From contig CAVYGO010000003.1 in assembly GCA_963768085.1 (NCBI GenBank), positions 806,001 to 870,000 of the forward strand: a stretch of DNA of 64,000 bases, written 5' to 3'. Both the position numbers and the translations under genes were made by a program. This document shows, one piece after another, positions 42,634 to 51,997 of this stretch. The notes under the pieces are model-generated. The model was not told the origin of the DNA, did not search any database, and saw only the letters and a list, made by a program, of their open reading frames with translations. This DNA is from Pukyongia sp963768085. GTDB taxonomy: Bacteria; Bacteroidota; Bacteroidia; Flavobacteriales; Flavobacteriaceae. Position 1 is the stretch's first letter; each line of letters opens with the position of its first letter.

Positions 42634-43530
42634 ATGGTTACACCACCTTATTTGAAGACAGGAGATACGGTTGGTATTGTATCTACCGCACGCAAAATTT
42701 CCGAAATTGAACTGCAACCGGCACTTGAACTTTTATCAGATTGGGGACTTAATACCAAGCTTGGAAGAACCATTGGCTCTCAGCATGATCAATTCGCCGG
42801 AGACGATGCCTTAAGGGCCTCCGATCTTCAAATGATGCTCGATAATCCGGAAATTAAAGCGATTTGGTGCGCCAGGGGGGGGTATGGGACTGTGAGATTA
42901 ATCGATACGTTGGATTTCAAATGTTTTAGTGCAAATCCAAAGTGGATTATTGGGTACAGTGATATCACAGTCCTTCATTCACACATTAATGCTCGAGGTA
43001 TTGAAACGTTACATGCCCAAATGCCATTGGATATTGAGAAGAAAAGTAATGATACGGCTGAGTCGATTCGAGAAACATTGTTCGGCAGATCATATAATAT
43101 CGAGGTTGAAAACCTTTCAGATTTATGCAGAATCGGACAGGCAAAAGGGGAATTGGTTGGCGGGAATTTATCTGTCTTGTATTCAATATGTGGCACTCAC
43201 TCTGCTTTAAACACCAATGGTAAAATATTGTTCCTTGAAGATCTGGATGAATATCTGTATCATATTGACAGGATGGTTCAGAATCTTAAAAGAAATGGTT
43301 TACTGGATAATTTAAAAGGCATGATCGTAGGCGGAATGACCGATATGAACGACAACACTATTCCATTTGGTAAAACTGCTGAGGAAATCGTGGCGGATAT
43401 TGTTTCCGAATACAATTTCCCGGTCTGTTTCAATTTTCCGGCAGGACATTTACACGATAACAGGGCCCTGATTTTTGGGAGAAAAGTAACGCTGGATGTT
43501 TCCAAGGAGAAAATAGATCTGAAGTTTTAA
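42634..43530 (+). CDS. LD-carboxypeptidase (S66 family, LdcA-like)
   Basis: 298 residues, the family's usual length. The Ser-Glu-His triad is visible: serine in WIIGYSDITVLH (near residue 112), glutamate in ILFLEDLDEYLYHIDRM (near 203) and histidine in NFPAGHLHDNRALI (near 270); ARGGYGTVRL is the conserved nucleotide-like loop. It cleaves the terminal D-alanine from murein tetrapeptides during peptidoglycan recycling in the cytoplasm. No signal peptide. Stands alone, divergent from the DUF1800 operon; YraN follows 91 bases later. Confidence 0.92.
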   Translation: MVTPPYLKTGDTVGIVSTARKISEIELQPALELLSDWGLNTKLGRTIGSQHDQFAGDDALRASDLQMMLDNPEIKAIWCARGGYGTVRLIDTLDFKCFSANPKWIIGYSDITVLHSHINARGIETLHAQMPLDIEKKSNDTAESIRETLFGRSYNIEVENLSDLCRIGQAKGELVGGNLSVLYSICGTHSALNTNGKILFLEDLDEYLYHIDRMVQNLKRNGLLDNLKGMIVGGMTDMNDNTIPFGKTAEEIVADIVSEYNFPVCFNFPAGHLHDNRALIFGRKVTLDVSKEKIDLKF

Positions 43531-43621
43531 TAAAAGAAGCCATTAAGAAGACCATTCATGAATTCAGACCACTATGCTATCCTGAATGAAATAGTTTAAT
43601 TGGTTTTTCCGATTTTGCAAT

Positions 43622-43981
43622 ATGGCTTATCATAATGAACTTGGAAAATTGGGAGAAGACCTTGCGACGGCTACTTTAATTAAGAAAGGGTATAAAATAC
43701 TCAGGCGAAATTTTGTATACGACAAGGCCGAGATCGATATTATCGCAAAAAAGGACGATGTCCTGGTTGTAGTTGAAGTTAAAACGCGGAATAGTTCGGT
43801 GTTCGGCGACCCGCAAAGTTTTGTTTCAAAAGGAAAAATTAAGCTTCTTGTTAAAGCCGCAAACGAATATGTACTACAGAACGGGCTGGACTCAGAAGTG
43901 CGATTTGATATTATCGCAGTCCTGAAGAATAAATATACCGAACAGATAGAGCATTTTGAACATGCTTTCTATCATTTTTGA
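43622..43981 (+). CDS. YraN-family endonuclease-fold protein
   Basis: 119 residues. The nuclease core E-x-D...E-x-K is present (AEIDIIAKKDDVLVVVEVKTRNSSVFGDP), along with the leading GKLGEDLATATLIKKGYKILRRNF and the C-terminal EVRFDIIAVLK. YraN proteins have the Holliday-junction-resolvase-like fold; their cellular role is unresolved. Its 3' end is only four bases from the convergent mfd stop. Confidence 0.9.
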   Translation: MAYHNELGKLGEDLATATLIKKGYKILRRNFVYDKAEIDIIAKKDDVLVVVEVKTRNSSVFGDPQSFVSKGKIKLLVKAANEYVLQNGLDSEVRFDIIAVLKNKYTEQIEHFEHAFYHF

Positions 43982-43985
43982 ATAT

Positions 43986-46900
43986 TTATTTTAACGTAAA
44001 AGGGTGTAATATTTCTAGCGCGGCATCCACCGAAGTGATTCGCTCAAAAGTAAGCAGTAACCTCAGGCCATTGCGGGTTTGTTTCTCTTTCATTTTCACA
44101 CTTTCCGGATTATTTTGCACATATTGAAGGACTTTGGTGAAGGCGTCGCTTTGGTAATAGGCACTTTGTTGGTCGCTAACGAAATAGCCAATCAGCCTGT
44201 TTTTCTTCATAACCACCCGCTCAAGGCCCATGGAAATGGCGATCCATTTAATCCGAACACTATTCAGCAGATCAATGGCCTGGTACGGCAATTCTCCAAA
44301 TCGATCTGTCAGTTCGGCTTCGAATTGCTGAAGTTGATCTTCAGAATTTAATGAATTAAGTTTTTGATAGAGATTGAGGCGCTCCGTGATATTATTCACA
44401 TAGTCATCAGGGAATAATAGCTCGAAGTCGGTATCGATCACGGTTTCTTTTACAAATTCCTTTAGCTCATGTTCCGTACCCGTGTAAAGGTCCTTAAATT
44501 CTTTTTCCTTCAGCTCGTCAATAGCTTCTGAAAGGATCTTCTGATAGGTCTCAAACCCTATTTCATTAATAAAACCACTTTGCTCACCCCCCAATAGATC
44601 TCCGGCGCCGCGAATTTCAAGATCTTTCATCGCTATATTAAATCCACTTCCTAATTCGTTGAATTGTTCCAGCGCTGTGATGCGCTTTCTGGCGTCATCG
44701 GTCATTGCAGAAAAGGGGGGGGTGATAAAATAACAGAAAGCTTTTTTATTACTTCGCCCAACACGGCCTCTCATCTGGTGTAGATCGGAGAGTCCGAAAT
44801 TATTTGCGTTATTTATGAAGATGGTATTCGCATTGGGCACATCCAGACCGCTTTCTATGATTGTTGTAGAGACCAGGACATCGAACTCGTTGTTCATAAA
44901 CGCAAGCATCAATTGTTCCAGTTTTCTGCCGTCCAGTTGTCCGTGGCCAATCCCAATTTTAGCGTCGGGCACCAACCGTTGTATCATTCCCGTTACTTCT
45001 TTGATATTCTCAATGCGGTTATGTACAAAGAATACCTGCCCTCCGCGTGAGATCTCATAACGGATTGCGTCTCGGATGATCTCTTCCGAAAAACGTATCA
45101 CCTGGGTATCTACCGGATATCGATTTGGAGGTGGTGTGGTGATGACAGATAGGTCGCGCGCAGCCATTAAACTAAACTGTAGTGTTCTCGGAATAGGCGT
45201 TGCGGTAAGTGTTAAGGTATCTACATTATCTTTTATGGTCTTGAGTTTATCCTTCACTGCAACCCCGAATTTTTGTTCTTCGTCAATGATGAGTAAGCCA
45301 AGATCCTTGAAGACCACCGACTTGTTCACTAACTGGTGAGTTCCAATTACGATGTCTAGTTTTCCGTTAGCCAGGTTTTCCAGAATGGTTCGTCGTTGTT
45401 TAGTGCTTCGGAAGCGATTGAGATAATCTACGTTTACGGGCATATCGGCGAGCCGTTCACCAAATGTCTTAAAATGCTGAAAAGCCAATATTGTGGTGGG
45501 GACCAATACTGCTACCTGTTTGCCATTGTCAACAGCTTTAAAAGCCGCCCGAATAGCAACTTCTGTCTTTCCGAAACCCACATCACCGCATACCAAACGA
45601 TCCATGGGTCGTTCATTTTCCATGTCCCGCTTTACATCCTCGGTTGCTTTGGTCTGGTCCGGAGTGTCTTCATAAATAAAAGAGGACTCCAGTTCAAGTT
45701 GCAGATAGGAATCCGGAGCAGATGCCACTCCTTTCTGCAGGCGACGTTTCGCGTAAAGTTCGATGAGGTTGAAGGCAATTTCTTTAACACGTTTTTTGGT
45801 TTTTTGCTTCAGCTTTTTCCAGGCCGCACTACCCAATTTGTAGATTTTTGGGACTGCGCCATCTTTCCCGTTGTATTTCGCGATCTTATGCAGCGAATGA
45901 ATGCTTAGGTACAGGATATCTCGTTCTCCGTACATAAGTTTGATCGCCTCCTGTTGTTTTCCTTCAACATCAATCTTCTGTAGGCCACCAAATTTTCCGA
46001 TACCGTGATCGATATGTGTTACATAATCACCAACTTCCAGATTAGTAAGTTCCTTGAGGGTGATTGCTTGTTTTTTCGCGTACCCGTTCTTCAGCTGAAA
46101 TTTGTGATATCGCTCAAAGATCTGGTGATCCGTATAGCACACAATTTTCTGATTGTGGTCTATAAAACCCTTAAACAACGGAAAAACTACAGTTTCGTAG
46201 GCATCTACATGTTGTTCGGCATCTTCGAAGATGTCGTGAAATCGTGTAGCCTGCTGCTCGCTGCTGCAGAAAATATAATTGGTATACCCTTCTGAAACAT
46301 TAGTGTTCAGATTTTCGATCAGCAAATCGAACTGCTTGTTGAAAGAGGGCTGCGGAACTGTATTAAATGTAATATTGCAATTTGACGAAGAAGATTTATT
46401 TTCAGACAGATGGACCACGGAAAAATCGGCAAGTTGCGTTTTTAGTAATTCAGATGTACAGAATAGATCCTGTGGCGGACTCATATTCACAGCACCATCC
46501 ATTTCGTTGAAAGCTTCTGTGGCCTTTAGAAATAACCTATTCGTGGCTGCGGCAAGTAATTCTTCGTTTTTCAGAAAAACCAGGGTTTTGGAAGTGATAT
46601 ACTTCAGGAAACTCTCACGATTTTCCTCAACCATTTTGTTCTCCACATTTGGAATGATGGAGATACGTTTTACCTGTTCCTGGGAGAGCTGGGTCTCCAC
46701 ATCGAAAGTGCGGATACTATCCACTTCATCTCCGAAAAACTCGATACGATAGGGTTCATCATGACTAAAGGAGAACACATCCAAAATCCCCCCACGAACC
46801 GAGAATTCTCCTGGTTCCGTGACAAAATCGGTTCTCTTAAAACGATATTCGAAAAGCACTTCGTTCACAAAATCAATGGACACCTCTTCCCCCACCTTCA

Positions 46901-47333
46901 ATTTCAATGTATTCTTTTCAAGTTCCCTTCGGGTTACCACCTTTTCGAATAATGCCTCCGGATAGGTTACGATAATGGCCGGTTTTCTCCGGGAATTTAA
47001 TCGATTCAGAACTTCACTTCGCAACAGTACATTTGCATTATCGGTCTCCTCTATCTGATAGGGCCTGCGATAACTTCCAGGGTAGAAGAGTACGTTTTGG
47101 TCTCCCAGCAGGTTCTCCAGATCATTCAGGTGATAAGCTGCATCTTCTTTGTCGTTAAGGATAACTAAAAAAGGTACTTCAGAAATTTTAAATGTTTCGG
47201 CAATTACTAAGGGAAAAGAAGAGCCTACCAGGCCGGTAATAGTGATGTTTTTTTCAGAACGGGCAATAGCCTCCTTCAGTTTTCGGGTTTCCGAAGACTG
47301 TTCAAAAAGTGATCGAACAAGGGCTTTGCTCAT
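43986..47333 (-). CDS. mfd: Transcription-repair coupling factor
   Basis: Start at the fourth codon (MSKALVRSLF) is preferred over the frame's first ATG nine bases upstream; about 1,115 residues. Order: UvrB-like region with PGSYRRPYQIEE, the RNA polymerase-interacting domain GDYVTHIDHGIGKFGG, the helicase core LVCGDVGFGKTEVAIRAA (Walker A), IIDEEQKFGV (DEEQ) and TATPIPRTLQFSLM, ESGLDVPNANTIFI, QMRGRVGRSNKKAFCY (motif VI), and the C-terminal TRCF domain. It removes stalled RNA polymerase and recruits UvrA. Downstream of the class V aminotransferase gene and probably co-transcribed. Confidence 0.97.
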   Translation of the reverse strand: MSKALVRSLFEQSSETRKLKEAIARSEKNITITGLVGSSFPLVIAETFKISEVPFLVILNDKEDAAYHLNDLENLLGDQNVLFYPGSYRRPYQIEETDNANVLLRSEVLNRLNSRRKPAIIVTYPEALFEKVVTRRELEKNTLKLKVGEEVSIDFVNEVLFEYRFKRTDFVTEPGEFSVRGGILDVFSFSHDEPYRIEFFGDEVDSIRTFDVETQLSQEQVKRISIIPNVENKMVEENRESFLKYITSKTLVFLKNEELLAAATNRLFLKATEAFNEMDGAVNMSPPQDLFCTSELLKTQLADFSVVHLSENKSSSSNCNITFNTVPQPSFNKQFDLLIENLNTNVSEGYTNYIFCSSEQQATRFHDIFEDAEQHVDAYETVVFPLFKGFIDHNQKIVCYTDHQIFERYHKFQLKNGYAKKQAITLKELTNLEVGDYVTHIDHGIGKFGGLQKIDVEGKQQEAIKLMYGERDILYLSIHSLHKIAKYNGKDGAVPKIYKLGSAAWKKLKQKTKKRVKEIAFNLIELYAKRRLQKGVASAPDSYLQLELESSFIYEDTPDQTKATEDVKRDMENERPMDRLVCGDVGFGKTEVAIRAAFKAVDNGKQVAVLVPTTILAFQHFKTFGERLADMPVNVDYLNRFRSTKQRRTILENLANGKLDIVIGTHQLVNKSVVFKDLGLLIIDEEQKFGVAVKDKLKTIKDNVDTLTLTATPIPRTLQFSLMAARDLSVITTPPPNRYPVDTQVIRFSEEIIRDAIRYEISRGGQVFFVHNRIENIKEVTGMIQRLVPDAKIGIGHGQLDGRKLEQLMLAFMNNEFDVLVSTTIIESGLDVPNANTIFINNANNFGLSDLHQMRGRVGRSNKKAFCYFITPPFSAMTDDARKRITALEQFNELGSGFNIAMKDLEIRGAGDLLGGEQSGFINEIGFETYQKILSEAIDELKEKEFKDLYTGTEHELKEFVKETVIDTDFELLFPDDYVNNITERLNLYQKLNSLNSEDQLQQFEAELTDRFGELPYQAIDLLNSVRIKWIAISMGLERVVMKKNRLIGYFVSDQQSAYYQSDAFTKVLQYVQNNPESVKMKEKQTRNGLRLLLTFERITSVDAALEILHPFTLK

Positions 47334-47360
47334 TGCGGACAAAGATAATACAGCCTGTAC

Positions 47361-48506
47361 TTAAATGAAACAGTTCACCAGTTTTTCTATATCCTCCCCG
47401 GAGTTGTACAGATGGGGAGCAACCCGTATGGATTCCCCTCGAAAGGATACTTTAATATTCTCTCTCATTAATCGCTGTTTCAACTGTGTAATCGATTTCT
47501 TACCTGTACAGAATATTCCGAATAAATGATATGCCCTGTATTTTTCTTCCTCCACAAAGTATCCATGATTGCGAAGTACGGCGATACCCTCAGCCGTAAT
47601 TACCTGACAATACTTCTGAATACCCGTAGGAGTCCAATCCAGTAATTGCCGTATACCTTCGGAGAGCATTGGCACCAAAATAAAATTACTGGACTCCCCC
47701 ATATCATAACGCGTGGATTTCGGTTTGAATTCGGGATTGTATTTCGCAAGACCGGTAAAATTTTCACTCCCCATATGATTTATCCAATTGTCTTCAATGG
47801 GCGAGCCATCATGGAAACGTTCATTATAGTATGCCATGCCAAGACCATAAGCTCCCATCATCCACTTGTAACCTCCGCAAATTAGAGCGTCCGGAGTAAT
47901 TTCTGAAACAGAGAAAGGAACTGCGCCAATACTTTGTGTGCCATCTATAATTAAATAAGCGCCAACCTCATTTGTTTTATCCCGTATCTCCTTAAGGTTG
48001 AAAAGAGTTCCATCCGACCAATGTATCTGTGGAATAGCGACCACTTTCGTCCGTTCGGAAATTGTGTTCAATAGATTTTCATTCCATAATTTTCCCCTGC
48101 CTTCAATTAAAGGAGGAGCCGGTATTGTTATAACTTTGATCATTTTACCTGGTTCCAGCTGTTTCCATGCATATATATTACTGGGAAACTGATCCTCCAG
48201 TACAATGATCTCATCTCCTTTCTCAAACGGGATGTTTTTAACCACGGTAGCAATTCCGTAGGAAACCGAAGGAATAATTGCGACGCTGTTGGGGTCGGGA
48301 GCATCGATCAATGTGGCAAATCTCTCTTTCAATATCTTGCGGTCGCTGAAGAAATGCTCACTTTCAATGTGCTGAGGATTCGATTTACGTCGGAGGTTTT
48401 CGATGCCAATTTTTTCAACCGAACGTAAAAATGGCGACATGGTGGCACAATTCAGATAGGTAACTTCTTCGGTAAGACTAAACAAATGTTTCTGACAAGG
48501 GAGCAT
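47361..48506 (-). CDS. Class V aminotransferase-fold PLP enzyme
   Basis: 381 residues. PLP landmarks: HWSDGTLFNLKEIRD, YLIIDGTQSIGAVPF with the aspartate that holds the pyridine nitrogen, and ICGGYKWMMGAYGLG with the Schiff-base lysine near residue 217. The family includes cysteine desulfurase-like, kynureninase-like and isopenicillin-N-epimerase-like enzymes; the C-terminus ESIRVAPHLYNSGEDIEKL is the typical small-domain end. Substrate unknown. It overlaps the TspO-like gene by one base upstream and lies 27 bases before the mfd start, forming a three-gene operon. Confidence 0.88.
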   Translation of the reverse strand: MLPCQKHLFSLTEEVTYLNCATMSPFLRSVEKIGIENLRRKSNPQHIESEHFFSDRKILKERFATLIDAPDPNSVAIIPSVSYGIATVVKNIPFEKGDEIIVLEDQFPSNIYAWKQLEPGKMIKVITIPAPPLIEGRGKLWNENLLNTISERTKVVAIPQIHWSDGTLFNLKEIRDKTNEVGAYLIIDGTQSIGAVPFSVSEITPDALICGGYKWMMGAYGLGMAYYNERFHDGSPIEDNWINHMGSENFTGLAKYNPEFKPKSTRYDMGESSNFILVPMLSEGIRQLLDWTPTGIQKYCQVITAEGIAVLRNHGYFVEEEKYRAYHLFGIFCTGKKSITQLKQRLMRENIKVSFRGESIRVAPHLYNSGEDIEKLVNCFI

Positions 48507-49303
48507 TAGCGGTTGTAGTATTGTTTCAATTTAATCATCGGGTTAGTAGCTCTGTTCCTGTAACCATGAATACTACTGCTTAAAAATAATATGATTGATA
48601 CAGCGAGACAGGTGTAGGCAATTAAGGTATTCTCTTCCCAATTCGCAACAGCAATAGCTACTAAAGCCCAAACTCCAACCATAGCGAATTCACGCATACT
48701 GCGGTTCCAGGTAACAAGGAGATTGATAATTCCGGCTATTAGAATCATGATTATTGTCCAGATACTTTCTGAAATGCCAAAGCCATTCCATTCTATTTTT
48801 GTCAACCAGGCGGAAACATTTGCAATACTGGCTACTGTTACCCATCCGCTATAAATTACAAAAGGCCACCATAAGAATGCGATTACGGTAATTGGCGCAT
48901 CCCAGCGTTCCATATTGTTGTTCAGAACAATTTTCAGCAGGGAGAACAGCAGTAAGAAAATACAAAGTACGGATAATCCGGTATTCTCGAATAACCAGCA
49001 AATAACCCATGCTCCATTGGCGATACAGGAAATTACGAACCACCATCCAGTTCTAATAACAAATTCGTCATCCCTGACTTTCATGAATAAACTCCGGCCC
49101 TGGTAGATAATAAATCCAATAAGTGAAAGATAGATGAGCCCCCAAATAGCAAAGGCATAACCCGCAGGAGTGAATAAGGTGTTTAGGTCCCCTGAAATCT
49201 CTCCTATAGTGGTATCGTTTATTTTACCTGTATTGGATAGATAGTTTATTACAAGAACCGATACAAAGGCAATACCATTACTTATTTGAAGTTTTTTTTT
49301 CAT
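48506..49303 (-). CDS. Tryptophan-rich membrane protein (TspO/MBR-related)
   Basis: 265 residues with seven or so hydrophobic helices and a marked tryptophan content (AGYAFAIWGLIYL, RTGWWFVISCIANGAWVICWLF, AFLWWPFVIYSGWVTVASIANVSAWL), the features of tryptophan-rich sensory/TspO-like proteins, though it is well over the ~160 residues of true TspO. Function not established; a role in porphyrin or stress sensing is only family lore. First gene of the operon that continues with the aminotransferase (one-base overlap) and mfd. Confidence 0.8.
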   Translation of the reverse strand: MKKKLQISNGIAFVSVLVINYLSNTGKINDTTIGEISGDLNTLFTPAGYAFAIWGLIYLSLIGFIIYQGRSLFMKVRDDEFVIRTGWWFVISCIANGAWVICWLFENTGLSVLCIFLLLFSLLKIVLNNNMERWDAPITVIAFLWWPFVIYSGWVTVASIANVSAWLTKIEWNGFGISESIWTIIMILIAGIINLLVTWNRSMREFAMVGVWALVAIAVANWEENTLIAYTCLAVSIILFLSSSIHGYRNRATNPMIKLKQYYNR

Positions 49304-49458
49304 GGCAGTTATAATTTATGATGTTGAAACAGGTTATAATTCCCAAAATAGAAATTGGTTTAAAGATAGGTATAAGTTGTTTTTTTTCTTTGAATTAAGA
49401 AAAGTTTAGCGAACGATCATTTTCCTTCAATTTATTCAGTTTAAAACCGCGAACAGTT

Positions 49459-49466
49459 TATATTTG
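49459..49466 (+). promoter_or_regulatory. -7 element before the TerB-like gene
   Basis: TATATTTG, an exact TAnnTTTG match 18 bases before the ATG at 49484; -33 box not clear. Confidence 0.5.
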
Positions 49467-49483
49467 TACTATAAATTAGAATT

Positions 49484-49912
49484 ATGGCATTCACAGAATT
49501 ATTTGAGAGTGGAGAACGCTCCAGAAAATTAAGTCATTTCGCCTCTATTGTGCGTATGGCAATGGTTGACGGGGATTTGAATGATGAAGAAAGACACTTA
49601 TTAATACGATTCGCGCGAAAACTGGATGTTACCGAAGATGAGTTCAAAAAGATCAAGAAGAATCCTAAAATTTATCCCATGAATCCGTCCAATTCTGCGG
49701 AGGACAGATTAGAGCGAATGCTCGATCTGTTTAAGATCATTTTCGCCGATAATGAAATTGACGATGAAGAGAAACGATTGGTGGAACGCTATGCGATTGG
49801 GTTAGGGTACACGGAAAAATTAGCGGCTAAGTTGATAAAGAGATCCATTCAGATCTTCAAAGGAGGATTGGACATGGAAGACTACCGCTACCTTCTTAAC
49901 AGGAAGCAATAA
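49484..49912 (+). CDS. TerB-like (tellurite-resistance/co-chaperone type) protein
   Basis: 142 residues, all helical. Two TerB-style half-repeats are visible: ASIVRMAMVDGDLNDEERHLLIRFARKLDVTEDE and LFKIIFADNEIDDEEKRLVERYAIGLGYTEKLAAKL, each with the acidic D-G-D/N-x-D-x-E-E loop that binds metal in TerB. Cytoplasmic. The link to tellurite is historical; members also occur in signalling and membrane-stress contexts. It stands alone, convergent with the histidine-kinase gene; a second protein with a similar acidic helical layout occurs at 63222. Confidence 0.8.
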   Translation: MAFTELFESGERSRKLSHFASIVRMAMVDGDLNDEERHLLIRFARKLDVTEDEFKKIKKNPKIYPMNPSNSAEDRLERMLDLFKIIFADNEIDDEEKRLVERYAIGLGYTEKLAAKLIKRSIQIFKGGLDMEDYRYLLNRKQ

Positions 49913-49925
49913 ATGTTTTTAAATA

Positions 49926-51455
49926 TTAACGAATGAGTTGTTCAATACTTTTGAATAACTCATTTTTTGTATAGGGTTTTGAAAGAAACGCAGATGCGCC
50001 CGCATTCATCACGGCTTGTTGTTCTTCCTTGAGGGTACTACCACTAGCTATGAGTATAGGAAGATTTGCTATCCCATCACTTTCATGATTTCGGATTTTC
50101 TCGATCAATCCTAAAGCATCTATATCCGGAAGTACAGATTTGAACATGACGAGATTATATCGATTATTTTCCATTAGTTCGAGTGCATGTTCGCCTGTAA
50201 TCGTCATTTCTATTACATAACCTTTTTCGTTATTCAGAAAAGTTTTCATTAGAAGCATCTGGTTGGACGTTTCGTCTTCAACGATCAGTAAGCGTTTACT
50301 CATTAGAATACCGGAACCTTTCGGGACGGTTTTCTTTTCCCTGGATGAGGTGCGCACTTTGAATGGAAAAAGACAAGTAAATAATGTTCCTTTACCTTCA
50401 TCGCTGGCTACCTGTACCGATCCGTTTAATGATTCGGTAAGATCCTTTACTATTTTTAGTCCCAGTCCTTCTCCTATAGGTTTTAGTTTATCAACTTTAA
50501 GCTGAAAATAGGAATCAAATATCTTATCAAGTTTATCTTCGGGGATTCCTACACCGCTATCGGATATAATAACTTGAATTTTAGTGGAGGTTTTGTTTTT
50601 ATTTTCTGCCTTAACAAACATGGAAATATGCCCGTCTTCGGTATTTCTGAAGGCATTTTCGATTAAGTTAAAGAGAATTTGATTCAATCGGGCAGGGTCC
50701 CCTATGAGCTTTCTGGGCACATTGTTATCGATAGAAACCTCAAAATCGATCGGGCTATCGTAATATTTTAGCTGAAAATGGTTTTGCAGATTGTTGATCA
50801 GGTGCCCTAGGTTAAAATTAACGCTCATAATATCCAATATACCTCGCTCTATCTTCGAAATATCCAGCATATCGTCCATGAGTATCTTTAGGTGTGTCCC
50901 TGTTTTTTGCATGACCTTTAAGGTCTCATTCTGGTCGTAGTCTAATTTAGTTTCTTTCAGCAATTCCATAAAACCGAGTAAATTGTTTAATGGATTTCGG
51001 ATCTCATGGTTGAGATTGGAAAGAAAGTTATTTTTAAATTCTTCTTTTGCTTCGAGCAGTTGCTTTTCGAATGCCAGCTTGTTCTTGGCAATAGAGGCAA
51101 CATTTTTCTCCTGCACAAGCGGATGTGAAGCTTCATAATGCCCGGTGAAATCGAACAACAACAGATACAGTTTCTTATTCTTCCGAAGAAAATCGACATC
51201 TACAATCTTAGGATCTGGGACCGTATCTACATTTACACATGGAATTTTAAGCGAATCCTTAACCGAGGGAAGTAGCGGTATAACTCCCTCAAAAAACGGG
51301 TGCAAGTCTGAAATCGAACTACCCTCAGGCAGCTTGAAAATGGAATTATCACTTTCTATAATAATTCCATTATCATACAATTCAATTTCCTGAATTCTCC
51401 GATTAAGTATATCATTCTTGAGATTTGCTCCCATATCAGAGTGTTCGTTTTGCAA
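49926..51455 (-). CDS. Hybrid histidine kinase with orphan-like sensor domain and degenerate receiver
   Basis: 509 residues from the first ATG (an internal ATG at residue 8 avoids overlapping the GTPase gene). Order: a sensory domain (about 20-115) that is homologous to the free-standing 116-residue protein two genes upstream; HisKA with LSNLNHEIRNPLN (His150); HATPase with IGDPARLNQILFNLIENAF, ISDSGVGIPED and GEGLGLKIVK; then a receiver (about 387-509). The receiver keeps acidic E393-D394 and the lysine of LSKPY (Lys493), but the phospho-acceptor aspartate is replaced by Lys439 in VMFKSVLPDID. No transmembrane helix: a soluble kinase. Last gene of the GTPase operon. Confidence 0.9.
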   Translation of the reverse strand: MQNEHSDMGANLKNDILNRRIQEIELYDNGIIIESDNSIFKLPEGSSISDLHPFFEGVIPLLPSVKDSLKIPCVNVDTVPDPKIVDVDFLRKNKKLYLLLFDFTGHYEASHPLVQEKNVASIAKNKLAFEKQLLEAKEEFKNNFLSNLNHEIRNPLNNLLGFMELLKETKLDYDQNETLKVMQKTGTHLKILMDDMLDISKIERGILDIMSVNFNLGHLINNLQNHFQLKYYDSPIDFEVSIDNNVPRKLIGDPARLNQILFNLIENAFRNTEDGHISMFVKAENKNKTSTKIQVIISDSGVGIPEDKLDKIFDSYFQLKVDKLKPIGEGLGLKIVKDLTESLNGSVQVASDEGKGTLFTCLFPFKVRTSSREKKTVPKGSGILMSKRLLIVEDETSNQMLLMKTFLNNEKGYVIEMTITGEHALELMENNRYNLVMFKSVLPDIDALGLIEKIRNHESDGIANLPILIASGSTLKEEQQAVMNAGASAFLSKPYTKNELFKSIEQLIR

Positions 51456-51921
51456 GATCTAAGAAGAGTGATTCAACATTATCACCTGTTTTTGCACTTG
51501 TGAAGTAACAAGATTCGAATACTGGTTCTTTAAAAAACGCCTTGGTGAAATCATCAGTGAATAGATCCGATTTATTTCCGACCAAACATACCGGAACATC
51601 ATCATGATGCTTCTTTAAAAAAGTCATTTCGTCATCAATACCCTCATAAGTTTCCTGCCTGGTAATATCGAAAACATAAATAAAACCCTGTGTTCCTAAC
51701 AAATAAGAACTTCGAGCCTTTTCAATAGAATTATTACCTTCAATATCCCAGATAATAAGTGTTACGGGTTCGTCATTTACAATGACTTCTTTCTTTTTAA
51801 CGTGTACTCCAACGGTGACCAGGTAATCCTCGCTAAAAGCACTATCTATATAGCGACGCACCAAACTGGTTTTTCCAACTCCAAAATGCCCTAATAAAAC
51901 GATTTTCTTAACAGCTGCCAT
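51436..51921 (-). CDS. Rab/Ras-like small GTPase
   Basis: 161 residues, a compact single-domain small GTPase. All G boxes are visible: G1 GHFGVGKTS (11-19), G2 Thr36 in VTVGV, G3 WDIEGN (58-63), G4 NKSD (116-119), G5 SAK (142-144). It lacks a C-terminal membrane-anchor signal. In switch II the position of the catalytic Ras Gln61 is Asn63 and the preceding residues read I-E instead of T-A, so intrinsic hydrolysis is probably slow and a GAP-like partner (the Roadblock-like neighbour) may be needed. It lies between the orphan sensor protein and the hybrid kinase, with stop and next start within a base or overlapping. Confidence 0.93.
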   Translation of the reverse strand: MAAVKKIVLLGHFGVGKTSLVRRYIDSAFSEDYLVTVGVHVKKKEVIVNDEPVTLIIWDIEGNNSIEKARSSYLLGTQGFIYVFDITRQETYEGIDDEMTFLKKHHDDVPVCLVGNKSDLFTDDFTKAFFKEPVFESCYFTSAKTGDNVESLFLDLAKRTL

Positions 51922-51997
51922 ACCTCTTAAATCAATGGTTAAAATAGTAATTACATATAAAGGGGAGTATGTATTTACAAAGAGAAGAAAAAAGAAA

